From Flagellimonas aurea (GTDB lineage Bacteria; Bacteroidota; Bacteroidia; Flavobacteriales; Flavobacteriaceae): a DNA stretch of 64,000 nucleotides. Position numbers and translations under genes: made by a program. The stretch covers positions 372,001-436,000 of the forward strand of contig NZ_JAFLNL010000003.1 of assembly GCF_017313785.1 (NCBI RefSeq), given 5' to 3'. Of this stretch, positions 27,876 through 36,103 are shown piece by piece. Within the stretch, counting starts at the first letter, position 1. Each line of letters starts with the position of its first letter. Under the pieces are notes generated by a model. That model was given only the letters and a program-made list of their open reading frames with translations, was not told where the DNA came from and made no database searches.

Positions 27876-27928
27876 TTGCACAAAAGTAACCATTTCCGTA
27901 ATTTTGAGCAATAATTAAATAAAAAACT

Positions 27929-28870
27929 ATGGGACATATTGAACAATCAGAAAAGGTAACGAGCACAATTGAGTATGGCTCGGTTAGCAATGTTCCCCGA
28001 TTACCGGAAGGCTTTCAACAAGTTTTCAAGAGTATGATGGTGGATACGGGTGAAATAAACATTCATGCCGTTGTTGGAGGAAAGGGTGAGCCATTATTGC
28101 TACATGCTGGCTGGCCTCAGAACTGGTATGCTTGGCGCGATTTAATGCTGCCATTGAGCGAACACTTTACCATAATTGCAATCGACCCAAGGGGTTTTGG
28201 ACTTTCTGGAAGACCTGATGCAGGATACGATATTAAATCGTTGGCCAATGACATGTTTAGATTGATGGATATCCTTGGGCATGAAAAATTTCACTTCGTC
28301 GGGCATGACCTAGCTGTAATGGTTGGATATGCCATGGCTTCATTGCATCCCGAAAGAATACTGAAGCTTGTAGTTGGTGAAGCCATCATTCCGGGTGCCT
28401 CACCTTCCCCACCATTGATAACCGATGATAGAAGAACCAGTGATTTTCTTTGGCATTTCAATTTCAACCGTGCATTGGAGGTCAATGAAAGACTGGTAGA
28501 GGGCAAGGAAGATGTATATTTTGGGTATCAGTTTGAGTCCAAAAGCGGAACACCCGATGCCATACCAAAATATGCACGTGATTTCTACATCGAAATATTG
28601 CGAAGAAAACCAGGCACCTTGAAGGCCAGTTTTGAATATTATAGAGGTATTGACCAAACCATCCCTCAGGTCCGTGAAATGATATCCTCAAAATTAACCA
28701 TGCCTGTACTCACTTTTGCGGGTGAACTAGGTAGTGGTCCTTTGGTGGAGCACGAATGGCGCAATTTAGCGGAAAACGTGGAATCCGCTATCATTGCAGG
28801 CTCCGGACATTTCCCAGCGGAGGAAAAACCAGAGGAATTATTGAAATTACTGATGGATTTCCTAAAATAA
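27929..28870 (+). CDS. Alpha/beta hydrolase, epoxide hydrolase/dehalogenase-like
   Basis: This 313-residue protein has oxyanion-hole motif LLHAGWPQNWYAWRD, nucleophile elbow FVGHDLAVMVGYAM and catalytic His in GSGHFPAEEKPEEL. The nucleophile position is Asp, not Ser, as in epoxide hydrolases and haloalkane dehalogenases, so an epoxide or halide substrate is favoured over esters. The first 25 residues form a leader-like extension without a clear signal peptide. It heads the run hydrolase / FrnE-like / SDR on the plus strand, divergent from an HxlR gene. Confidence 0.85.
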   Translation: MGHIEQSEKVTSTIEYGSVSNVPRLPEGFQQVFKSMMVDTGEINIHAVVGGKGEPLLLHAGWPQNWYAWRDLMLPLSEHFTIIAIDPRGFGLSGRPDAGYDIKSLANDMFRLMDILGHEKFHFVGHDLAVMVGYAMASLHPERILKLVVGEAIIPGASPSPPLITDDRRTSDFLWHFNFNRALEVNERLVEGKEDVYFGYQFESKSGTPDAIPKYARDFYIEILRRKPGTLKASFEYYRGIDQTIPQVREMISSKLTMPVLTFAGELGSGPLVEHEWRNLAENVESAIIAGSGHFPAEEKPEELLKLLMDFLK

Positions 28871-28965
28871 TTCAGCAAAGAACAAATGGGCGCATAATGC
28901 CCCATACCAACAATCTACCGTGGGCCCCAAAATGGCCCCTTACTGATCCTTAAAAAATTTATACG

Positions 28966-29676
28966 ATGATGAAAGTAGAGATATGGAGTGATATAATGTG
29001 CCCCTTTTGTTATATCGGAAAACGAAAATTCGAAGCAGCACTGGAACGGTTCCCCCAAAAAGACAAAATCCAGGTAGAATGGAAGAGTTTTCAATTGATG
29101 CCGGGATTACAAACCGATGCCAGCGTAAAGCTCGATCGGTTTCTAGCCGATGAAAAGGGAATCAGCTTGCAGGAGGCCAGGGCCATGAACAACTATGTCA
29201 GTCAAATGGCCAAAGGAACAGGTCTTGACTACAATCTCGACCGGGCAATCCCGGCCAATACCATCAAAGCGCATCGATTTGCCCACTATGCAAAAGCACT
29301 GGGTAAACAAAATGAGGCAAAGGAACAGCTGTTTAACGCCTATTTTATGGAGGGCGAAAACATCGACAATATCGAAACGCTCATTGAACTGGGAGAGAAC
29401 ATTGGCCTGGACGGAAAGGAAATAAGAATAGTCCTGGAAAACAATCACTATGCGGACGAAGTGCAAACGGATTTGTATCAGGCCCGTTTAGCAGGTGTCA
29501 GCGGAGTCCCTTATTTCGTTTTCAACAAAAAATTAGCCGTTTCCGGTGCCAAAGAAGCTGATACCTTCCTGGAGGCATTGAACAAGACCTTTGAGGAATG
29601 GAGCGAGAACAACATCGAAAAGAAGATGGATATAATAGATGGACAATCATGTTCCACAGATGGAATTTGTGATTGA
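28966..29676 (+). CDS. DsbA family oxidoreductase, FrnE-like
   Basis: This 236-residue thioredoxin-fold protein has the redox CPFC at residues 12-15 (SDIMCPFCYIGKRKFE) and the cis-Pro loop GVSGVPYFVFN. No signal peptide is present, so it is probably cytoplasmic, like FrnE/2-hydroxychromene-carboxylate isomerase relatives. A second cysteine pair sits at the extreme C-terminus (SCSTDGIC), reminiscent of the additional Cys pair described for Deinococcus FrnE. Gene order suggests stress or xenobiotic detoxification. Confidence 0.9.
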   Translation: MMKVEIWSDIMCPFCYIGKRKFEAALERFPQKDKIQVEWKSFQLMPGLQTDASVKLDRFLADEKGISLQEARAMNNYVSQMAKGTGLDYNLDRAIPANTIKAHRFAHYAKALGKQNEAKEQLFNAYFMEGENIDNIETLIELGENIGLDGKEIRIVLENNHYADEVQTDLYQARLAGVSGVPYFVFNKKLAVSGAKEADTFLEALNKTFEEWSENNIEKKMDIIDGQSCSTDGICD

Positions 29677-29706
29677 GCCAATGTGAACCACTAAAATACA
29701 AATAAA

Positions 29707-30465
29707 ATGAAACGATTAAAAAACAAAGTTGCCATAATCACAGGGGCAGCCAGTGGTTTTGGTGCCACTGATGCCAAATTATTTGCCAAGGAAGGTGCAA
29801 AAATAATGCTTACCGATATCAACGAAGAAAATCTAAAGCAGGTTGCGGAACAAATCATACAGGATGGTGGTACAGCCATATATGCGACACTCAATGTAAC
29901 GTCTCCGGATGATTGGCAAAAAGTTGTAAAAAAAGCCACCACCGAATTTGGGGGAATTGATATTCTGATAAATAATGCGGGCATAGCTGGTTATTCCTCT
30001 TTTTTGGAAAGCGATTATGATACATTCAAAAAAATATTGGACGTCAACCTGAATAGCCAATATCTAGGAATCAAGGCTGTTGCACCTGCAATGATTGAAC
30101 GAAAGGGTGGCTCCATCATTAACATGTCATCCACAGTCGGCGCTACGGTTGCTCTTCCCGGTGGAGACCCAGGATATGCAACTTCCAAAGGAGGTGTCAG
30201 AGCACTTACCATGCAGGCAGCGGCGGAATTGATCGGACACAATATACGTGTCAACTCGATACATCCGGGTATTTTTAGGACGCCGATGAACCAGGCTTTG
30301 GTCGATAATGTAGATGCATATCAGCAGGCCGTACAAGGAATACCTGCAAAACGGTTTGGTGAAGCCGAGGAAATAGCCAATGCAGCCTTGTTCTTGGCAA
30401 GCGATGAATCTTCATATATGGTTGGATCTGAACTGGTTGTTGACGGAGGATTGACCATCATATAA
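29707..30465 (+). CDS. Classical SDR family oxidoreductase
   Basis: This 252-residue enzyme has the TGxxxGxG loop (ITGAASGFGATDAKLFAKEG), NNAG (ILINNAGIAGY), the catalytic Ser in INMSSTVGA, YxxxK in PGYATSKGG, and a C-terminal SSYMVGSELVVDGG. The whole catalytic tetrad is present. It resembles glucose-1-dehydrogenase/3-ketoacyl reductase-like SDRs; the substrate cannot be read. It lies 30 bp after the FrnE-like gene, with a broken DoxX-like gene after it. Confidence 0.92.
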   Translation: MKRLKNKVAIITGAASGFGATDAKLFAKEGAKIMLTDINEENLKQVAEQIIQDGGTAIYATLNVTSPDDWQKVVKKATTEFGGIDILINNAGIAGYSSFLESDYDTFKKILDVNLNSQYLGIKAVAPAMIERKGGSIINMSSTVGATVALPGGDPGYATSKGGVRALTMQAAAELIGHNIRVNSIHPGIFRTPMNQALVDNVDAYQQAVQGIPAKRFGEAEEIANAALFLASDESSYMVGSELVVDGGLTII

Positions 30466-30565
30466 TATCAAACAGATTTGAAGAGGGGCACAAGTAAAGC
30501 CCGGCGGCACAATCGTTGTAGTTTGTTGTCCGTTATTCCCCTTGTGTCCCTATTCTGTATTCACA

Positions 30566-30916
30566 TTTAAACAAAAACAACATGGCCTACGTATATATAC
30601 ACTGATTTATTGGTTATCGCCGGGATTATTCTTGTTGTTTATGACTTTCAGTGCATTTGACTTTTTGCTTTCACCCAACATAAAAAATAACTTTTTACCA
30701 CCTTGGTTTTCCAGATTATTTTACAAATGACCTAGCTATTTGCAACCTTATAGGCTCAGCGGTACTTTTGCTTCCCCATATGCAAAAAAAATCTCAAGCA
30801 ATTTATCTATTCAGGTTTTTTTTATTTATATGGTCTCAATAATCATTGCCCATACTGCAAAAAATGATCCGGCCATCCATATTTTAACCCCGTTCCCATC
30901 CATAGTCCTAGGTTAA
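30566..30916 (+). pseudogene. DoxX-like membrane protein gene with two frameshifts
   Basis: Frame 1 reads QHGLRIYTLIYWLSPG then LLFMTFSAFDFLLSPNIKNNF. After a shift near 30700, frame 2 continues LGFPDYFTNDLAICNLIG and SAVLLLPHMQKKSQAIYLF. After a second shift near 30822, frame 3 ends IIIAHTAKNDPAIHILTP to a TAA at 30914. Together these are a complete DoxX-like four-helix membrane protein (HLGFPDYF and HILTP are family marks). The start codon is unclear. Two indels point to decay. DoxX-like genes often accompany SDR/HxlR clusters. Confidence 0.65.
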
Positions 30917-31717
30917 TTTCATATATATTTTATGAAAAACTGTAAACTTAAACCTCTTTTCACCCCAGATCAAACTTCTTCCTGACAAGAAGGTGGGGCT
31001 TTCATTGGAGAAAACCCGTACAGCAACTTGATGTAAATGACAATAAGGGATTCCCTTTTGCATTTTACAAATTAACATACGCTAATAGTTTGACCATTTA
31101 GCACCCTTCACTATAGATCCCAGAAACCATGTCATAGTCCATTTCCATTCCAGTGACCTGTTATATTCGATTGCAACAAAGCGATAAAGGTAGAACGGGT
31201 GAACATCACAAAAAAAAAATGATGGACCGACATAAAAAATAACTTCATATCCACTTTTGTTATTTGTTTTATAACCAATCTGAACTTTGCAAACCACGGG
31301 GTATCCCACTGTACCAAATCCACAAATCCCAGCCTAAAACCCAACATTGTATATGAGGTCCTGATTTCTCTTCCTTATTATTTTCCAATTCCTGATTAAA
31401 TAAAGAAAGTATCATCCTAGTGCTAGGCAGAGTTGATTTCCTTTCTATGCACTATAATAGTAATGACAGATTAAAAAATTCTCAATATGTAACTACAAAC
31501 CAATATGTTACGTTATTTTTCAAAAAAAGGTAACCGAATAGGTAACTTTTAACCGTTTCAATATGCTTTCGCTATGCGAAATAATAAATTTTAGTAACAT
31601 TTTTGATTAATTGAGTTCAAACCACTGGTTAATTTAACTTTCATGTTATTGATTTTTAAATATGCAAGTAAGTGAACCATACTATCTTTTTTAATGAATG
31701 GATATGGATTTCAAATA
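30917..31717. other. Decayed or non-coding region with orphan HxlR-like sites
   Basis: About 800 bases. Two overlapping minus-strand frames (31082-31309 and 31132-31347) look like one broken beta-strand-rich protein (for example GYKTNNKSGYEVIFYVGPSF), not assignable. A GGTAAC pair at 31529-31546, similar to the first HxlR site cluster, stands without a gene. Confidence 0.35.
31529..31546. promoter_or_regulatory. Orphan GGTAAC direct repeat
   Basis: GGTAAC at 31529-31534 and 31541-31546. It resembles the GTTACC pair between the first HxlR gene and the NmrA gene but has no adjacent intact target. Confidence 0.3.
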
Positions 31718-32065
31718 CTATTTCCCAACTATTTTTTGTCTATGTAACAATCCCCAGTCCCGCATGGCATCAAGTAACTTTTCTAAAGTTGCCGCATGTT
31801 CAGTAAGTTCATATTCCACCTTAGGGGGAAAAGTATCAAGAACGGTTCGTTTTACAAGCTGATTCATTTCCAGTTCTTTCAATTCTTTTGAAAGCATCTT
31901 ATCACTAATGCCTTCTACCTCTCGGGAAATTTGTTTAAATCGTTTTGTGCCTTCGTAAAGAGAAGTCAAAATAGGAAGTTTCCAGTTTCCACTCAAAACA
32001 TCCATAGCATCCTTTACAGCTCGAATGCCGCTCGCATGACACTTAACAATATTCCGCTTTTCCAT
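31718..32065 (-). CDS. HxlR family transcriptional regulator (third, second cassette)
   Basis: This 115-residue winged-helix protein begins KRNIVKCHASGIRAVKDAMDVLSGNWKLPIL and continues ISDKMLSKELKELEMNQLVKRTV and PPKVEYELTEHAATLEKLLDAM. It is divergent from the second NmrA-type gene with a 117-bp intergenic region holding a 33-bp perfect inverted repeat. This mirrors the first HxlR/NmrA pair, but the two regulators have different recognition helices and different operator sequences. Confidence 0.92.
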   Translation of the reverse strand: MEKRNIVKCHASGIRAVKDAMDVLSGNWKLPILTSLYEGTKRFKQISREVEGISDKMLSKELKELEMNQLVKRTVLDTFPPKVEYELTEHAATLEKLLDAMRDWGLLHRQKIVGK

Positions 32066-32097
32066 AATTCAAATCTATACTAACCATGAAGATAGTG

Positions 32098-32130
32098 CTA
32101 ACCAATAGTATAGTAATTACTATTGGTTAG
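32098..32130. promoter_or_regulatory. Perfect inverted-repeat operator, HxlR site
   Basis: 13-bp arms CTAACCAATAGTA and TACTATTGGTTAG around 7 bases, midway between the divergent HxlR and NmrA-type genes. A further ACTATTG follows at 32142. It is inferred to control both genes. Confidence 0.7.
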
Positions 32131-32182
32131 TAAATTTACATACTATTGTAATACAAACAATACCTCATTAATTAGAAGGTGA

Positions 32183-33061
32183 ATGAGTAAAATTCTAATA
32201 ACAGGTGCAACAGGTCTCCTTGGTGGTTTGGTCATTGATTTTCTATTGCAAAAAGGAATTGAAGCCAACGAGATTTCGGCATTGGCACGAAGTGAAGAAA
32301 AGGCAAAAACCTTAAAAAATGTAAATATCAATATAAAGGTGGGAGATTATAATGATTATGATTCACTGGTAGCAGCATTCAAAGGCACGGAAAAATTACT
32401 ATTTATTTCGGGAGAAGACCTAACTGCACGATTGTCACAGCACGAAAATGTAGTGAAAGCTTCAAAAGAATCAGGTGTAAAACACGTGGTCTATACCAGT
32501 TTTCAGCGCAGAAACGAAACTGAAACTTCTCCATTGGGGTTCCTAGCCCAATCGCATTTATTAACGGAAAAATGGCTAAAAGAAAGTGGCCTTAACCATA
32601 CCATTCTTAAAAACAACCTGTACATGGACTACATTCCATCCTTTATTGGTGATAGAGTATTGGAAACCGGAACCATTTATCTGCCTGCTGGGAAGAGAAA
32701 GATAAGTGCAGGTTTGCGTACTGAATATGCTGAAGCCACAGCTAATATCCTTATCTCAGAAGGACACGAAAATAAAGTCTATGACTTTACCAATATAGAA
32801 GCATATAGCTATGGAGACATGGCAAAATCAATTTCCGAAATCACGGGTAAAACCATTCAATACATTTCGCCAAGTATAAACGAATTTACACAAGCTCTTA
32901 CGCATGCAGGTGTTCCAACGGAAAGCATCGGCGTACTATCCGGGTTTTCCGTAGCACAAGAACAAGGGGATTTGGATGTTACAAGTACCGATTTGAAAAA
33001 TCTGTTGGGCAGAAATCCAACTACCCTGAAAACTTTTTTAAAAACGGTCTATTCATCTTAA
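32183..33061 (+). CDS. NmrA-type SDR oxidoreductase (QOR2/YtfG-like), copy 2
   Basis: This 292-residue paralogue of the protein at 25105-25977 shares HENVV, HVVYTSFQRRNETETSPLG, LKNNLYMDYIP, YAEATANI and the C-terminal LDVTSTDLKNLLGRNPTTLK. The nucleotide loop is GATGLLGG. Predicted NAD(P)H-dependent quinone reductase. It is followed after 29 bp by the second small Rossmann protein. By eye this copy is more AT-rich than copy 1, which suggests separate acquisition more than a recent tandem duplication. Confidence 0.9.
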   Translation: MSKILITGATGLLGGLVIDFLLQKGIEANEISALARSEEKAKTLKNVNINIKVGDYNDYDSLVAAFKGTEKLLFISGEDLTARLSQHENVVKASKESGVKHVVYTSFQRRNETETSPLGFLAQSHLLTEKWLKESGLNHTILKNNLYMDYIPSFIGDRVLETGTIYLPAGKRKISAGLRTEYAEATANILISEGHENKVYDFTNIEAYSYGDMAKSISEITGKTIQYISPSINEFTQALTHAGVPTESIGVLSGFSVAQEQGDLDVTSTDLKNLLGRNPTTLKTFLKTVYSS

Positions 33062-33090
33062 AAATGATATTAACAGAGAAAAAATAAAAA

Positions 33091-33720
33091 ATGAACATAT
33101 CCATAATAGGGGCATCCGCTGGTATTGGCCTAGAAACAGTTAAAAGAGCATTGGCACGAAAACACACGGTAACCGCCCTTTCCCGTTCAAAAATTGAAGT
33201 AGGCAACGATGCGTTGACATCCGTAAAGGGCAGTGCTACCAACAAAACTGACCTGTTAAGGTCAGTCGAAAATGCAGATGCGGTGCTTGTAACCTTGGGA
33301 ACGGGGACAAGTATGGCGGCAACGACCTTGTTTTCGGATTCTGCCAAGTTACTGATTGAAATTCAAACCGAAAACAAGCTTGATGCCCCTTTCATTTTTG
33401 TTACAGGTTTTGGTGCTGGGGACAGTATAGATTACACCTCAAAAGCTGTCAAAGAATTCATAGAAACCGCACTTAAAGATGTTTATGCAGATAAAACAAA
33501 AATGGAAGGAATGATTACCAATTCAAACCTAAATTGGATAATTGTGCGACCAGGTGCATTACTGGATGGTCCGATAACGGAAAAATATCGAATTGAAACC
33601 CAATTGTACCAAGGTTTCGATATAGGTTCCATAAACAGGGCTGATGTAGCGGACTTTTTGGTTAGACAAGCAGAAAATCCCACGGAACTCAAAAAATATG
33701 TAGCCATTTCCGCAAACTGA
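33091..33720 (+). CDS. NAD(P)-binding Rossmann protein (atypical SDR), copy 2
   Basis: This 209-residue paralogue of the protein at 25988-26620 shares IGASAGIGLETV, SATNKTDLL, VTLGTGTSMAATTLFSDSAK, FVTGFGAGDSI, ALKDVYADKTKME and NWIIVRPGALLDGPIT. The preserved pairing with the NmrA-type protein in both cassettes implies the two act together. It is followed by a classical SDR here, where copy 1 is followed by YceI. Confidence 0.88.
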   Translation: MNISIIGASAGIGLETVKRALARKHTVTALSRSKIEVGNDALTSVKGSATNKTDLLRSVENADAVLVTLGTGTSMAATTLFSDSAKLLIEIQTENKLDAPFIFVTGFGAGDSIDYTSKAVKEFIETALKDVYADKTKMEGMITNSNLNWIIVRPGALLDGPITEKYRIETQLYQGFDIGSINRADVADFLVRQAENPTELKKYVAISAN

Positions 33721-33783
33721 CCACCAAATACAGCAATATTGAGAGGAGCATATAATTTAGAATAAATATAATAAAAAGAAAAT

Positions 33784-34521
33784 ATGAAAACAAAAGGAAC
33801 TGCGGTAATCACAGGCGCAGCAAATGGATTGGGACAGGCTCATGCAGTCAGATTGGCAAAAGATGGATTTGACATAGCAGTGGCGGACATAGTTGAACCT
33901 AATGAAACAAGAAAATTAGTCGAGGCTGAAGGAAAAAAATTCTTTTCTTCAATAGTTGATGTGACTTCTGAAGAAGCAACCAAAGATTTTGCGATACAGG
34001 TTAAAGAGGAAATGGGTATTGTTACGGCATTAATAAATAATGCGGGAATTTATCCTCATGCGCTGTTCTCAGAGTTGGATTTCAAATTATGGAAAAAGAT
34101 ACTGGATATAAACTTAGATGGCACGTTTCTCATGAGTAAGGCCTTTGTCCCGCAAATGATTGAAAACAACTACGGCCGCATTGTAAATGTAGCAAGTACA
34201 ACTTTTTTTATGAACGTAACCCATGGGTCTGCCTATCTAGCAAGTAAAGGTGGTATTATTGGTTTAAGCCGTGGACTGGCAAGTGAGGTTGGAGCAAATG
34301 GTATTACAGTCAATGTTATTGCCCCAGGACTTACAGATACAAAAATGAATAGAAAATTGGCGGGTGATGAAGCGTTTGAAAGTTTTCTACAACTGCAAGC
34401 CATTCCAAAAAACCTTCAACCTGAAGATATGTCCGCAACGGTTTCATTCCTTGTTTCAGAAGACTCTGCTATGATAACAGGGCAAACCATTATTGTAGAT
34501 GGTGGGCAAATTAGAATATGA
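33784..34521 (+). CDS. Classical SDR family oxidoreductase
   Basis: This 245-residue enzyme has VITGAANGLGQAHAVRLAKDG, LINNAGIYPH, VNVASTTFF with the catalytic Ser, YLASKGG and a C-terminal SAMITGQTIIVDGGQ. It resembles 3-oxoacyl-reductase-like SDRs. It is 63 bp downstream of the second Rossmann gene and is the last gene of that plus-strand unit. Substrate unknown. It is not a close copy of the SDR at 29707-30465. Confidence 0.9.
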   Translation: MKTKGTAVITGAANGLGQAHAVRLAKDGFDIAVADIVEPNETRKLVEAEGKKFFSSIVDVTSEEATKDFAIQVKEEMGIVTALINNAGIYPHALFSELDFKLWKKILDINLDGTFLMSKAFVPQMIENNYGRIVNVASTTFFMNVTHGSAYLASKGGIIGLSRGLASEVGANGITVNVIAPGLTDTKMNRKLAGDEAFESFLQLQAIPKNLQPEDMSATVSFLVSEDSAMITGQTIIVDGGQIRI

Positions 34522-34956
34522 TGAAAGCTTATCGTACACATTGCGGTAGAACTTAAATATTTTGATGTGACTATGCTTTTTTATTTATGGTCAACAGGCT
34601 CATATCCCAATATCCGGTCCAATGTAGTAAGTCCATAGCACCAATTGAGACAATTTGGATTATTGGAAAAAGTTTATTGCCAAACAAAGATGTCCATGAG
34701 AGCTATTGAAATAAAAGAGATAAGACCAAAACTGACATGTACATCTTCAATCAAAGGTGTGCTGAACTTCCAAATTTTCTAAGATTGGCCGTAACGGCAG
34801 CATTTATTATACAGAATTTTTATCAATTTGTCAAATTGCACATAAAGTATTTAAGTGGTCTTCAAAAATGAGATTGCTTCTACTATTGCTCGTAGTCCCT
34901 GCTCAGAGAATTAGAAGATTTACTTAAATTTATTGAACATAAATAAGACCAAACCA
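34522..34956. other. Intergenic region, no recognised gene
   Basis: About 430 AT-rich bases. A short frame near 34690 (MSMRAIEIKEIRPKL) recalls the start of a quinone-reductase-like dehydrogenase but is too short to call. Confidence 0.3.
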
Positions 34957-36069
34957 ATGAAAAACAACCTTTCTATTTTGACTCTATCAGTATTGACGTT
35001 CTGCTTACATTCTTGCGATAATGGTGGAGAAGGCGAAAACGGTAATAATGATGACAACGGATTTGACTCGGAGATCGTGGGAGAATCCGGTATTTTGGAA
35101 AATTTGAACACTACAAACCTTGATACATCCGGTTTTCCTTGGTTTTATCAGGACGATGTCAACCAAACAGGGTGTGGACTTTCCGAGTTGACCAATGGAA
35201 AACTGAAAAGATGGGATATAGAAAATGAGGGTCTGATACCCGTAAAAATCGGTACTGTGGCTTTTGCAACTGAAGCCTTGGACGCCATCGAGGATAAATT
35301 GGGAATGACCTTGTTCGATAGGACAAGCATAGGCAACACTCCCAATGAAAATGTTTCTAAGGGACTGATCTTTAGTGATGGGACCGCTTCCGGGCCCAAT
35401 CCATCCACTGATTGTGGACATGTTTCTTCGGGTGTTGGGACGTTCAGTTACCCGTATGAGGGAGAGGACTCGGAATACTCTTCTGAAAACATATATTTTG
35501 AGTATGACAATGAGGGAAACATCGTAGGCCATGACAATCAGATGGTGGGACTAGCCTATGACGAGGCCGGTAATGCTGTGGGCAACATCTTGGAGGACAC
35601 ACCCTTTATTTTCGACGACAATGGAGCCGTGATCGGTATGAAGGCAGATGAAGATGAGTTGATCAAAGATATCAACGGGAATGCCATTTGTACCATACTG
35701 TACAATAAGACCCTGTTTGATTCAAATGGAATGGCCATAGGTGCAAATGCATGGATCGGTGGGAGCCATGAAGATCGGGATGCCTACCTGATCAAATACC
35801 GTGTGGTCGAAGATCCCTTCTATGATGCAACGGGCCGTATTAATACAGTTCTGTATGTTCATATTGGCTCTTCGGCCTGTGAAAGTGAAATCGATCTGGA
35901 CTTGGTCGTGCACGAGACAGGGCATGCCCTTGGACTTGGAGCACATTTTGAGGGATTTGGCTATGGCCCTGCAGTGGATGGCAATTTCTGGAACGTCCTC
36001 AATACCCTTTACCACAATCCCATAGGAAGCGACGAAAGTTCCCTGAACATCCACCAAATCGAGTTTTAG
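34957..36069 (+). CDS. Exported lipoprotein with HExxH zinc-protease-like motif
   Basis: This 370-residue lipoprotein starts MKNNLSILTLSVLTFCLHSC with lipobox LHSC at residue 20; the upstream TTG is ignored. A low-complexity Asp/Gly/Asn linker follows. Residues about 180-270 contain five copies of a short [FY]D-x2-G-x-[AIV]-[IV]-G repeat. Near the C-terminus is LVVHETGHALGLGAHFEGFG (His at 319), an HExxH zinc site with an HxxG continuation; the third His is one place later than in canonical metzincins. Predicted surface or periplasmic metalloprotease-like protein. Family unrecognised and substrate unknown. Confidence 0.75.
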   Translation: MKNNLSILTLSVLTFCLHSCDNGGEGENGNNDDNGFDSEIVGESGILENLNTTNLDTSGFPWFYQDDVNQTGCGLSELTNGKLKRWDIENEGLIPVKIGTVAFATEALDAIEDKLGMTLFDRTSIGNTPNENVSKGLIFSDGTASGPNPSTDCGHVSSGVGTFSYPYEGEDSEYSSENIYFEYDNEGNIVGHDNQMVGLAYDEAGNAVGNILEDTPFIFDDNGAVIGMKADEDELIKDINGNAICTILYNKTLFDSNGMAIGANAWIGGSHEDRDAYLIKYRVVEDPFYDATGRINTVLYVHIGSSACESEIDLDLVVHETGHALGLGAHFEGFGYGPAVDGNFWNVLNTLYHNPIGSDESSLNIHQIEF

Positions 36070-36103
36070 GCCCAAAGGAAAAAAATATGGAATCCCAACT
36101 GGT

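Noticed and set aside
31082..31347. Minus-strand beta-barrel-like gene
   Set aside because: Only fragments in two frames; I could not assign a family, so it is noted only as decayed sequence.
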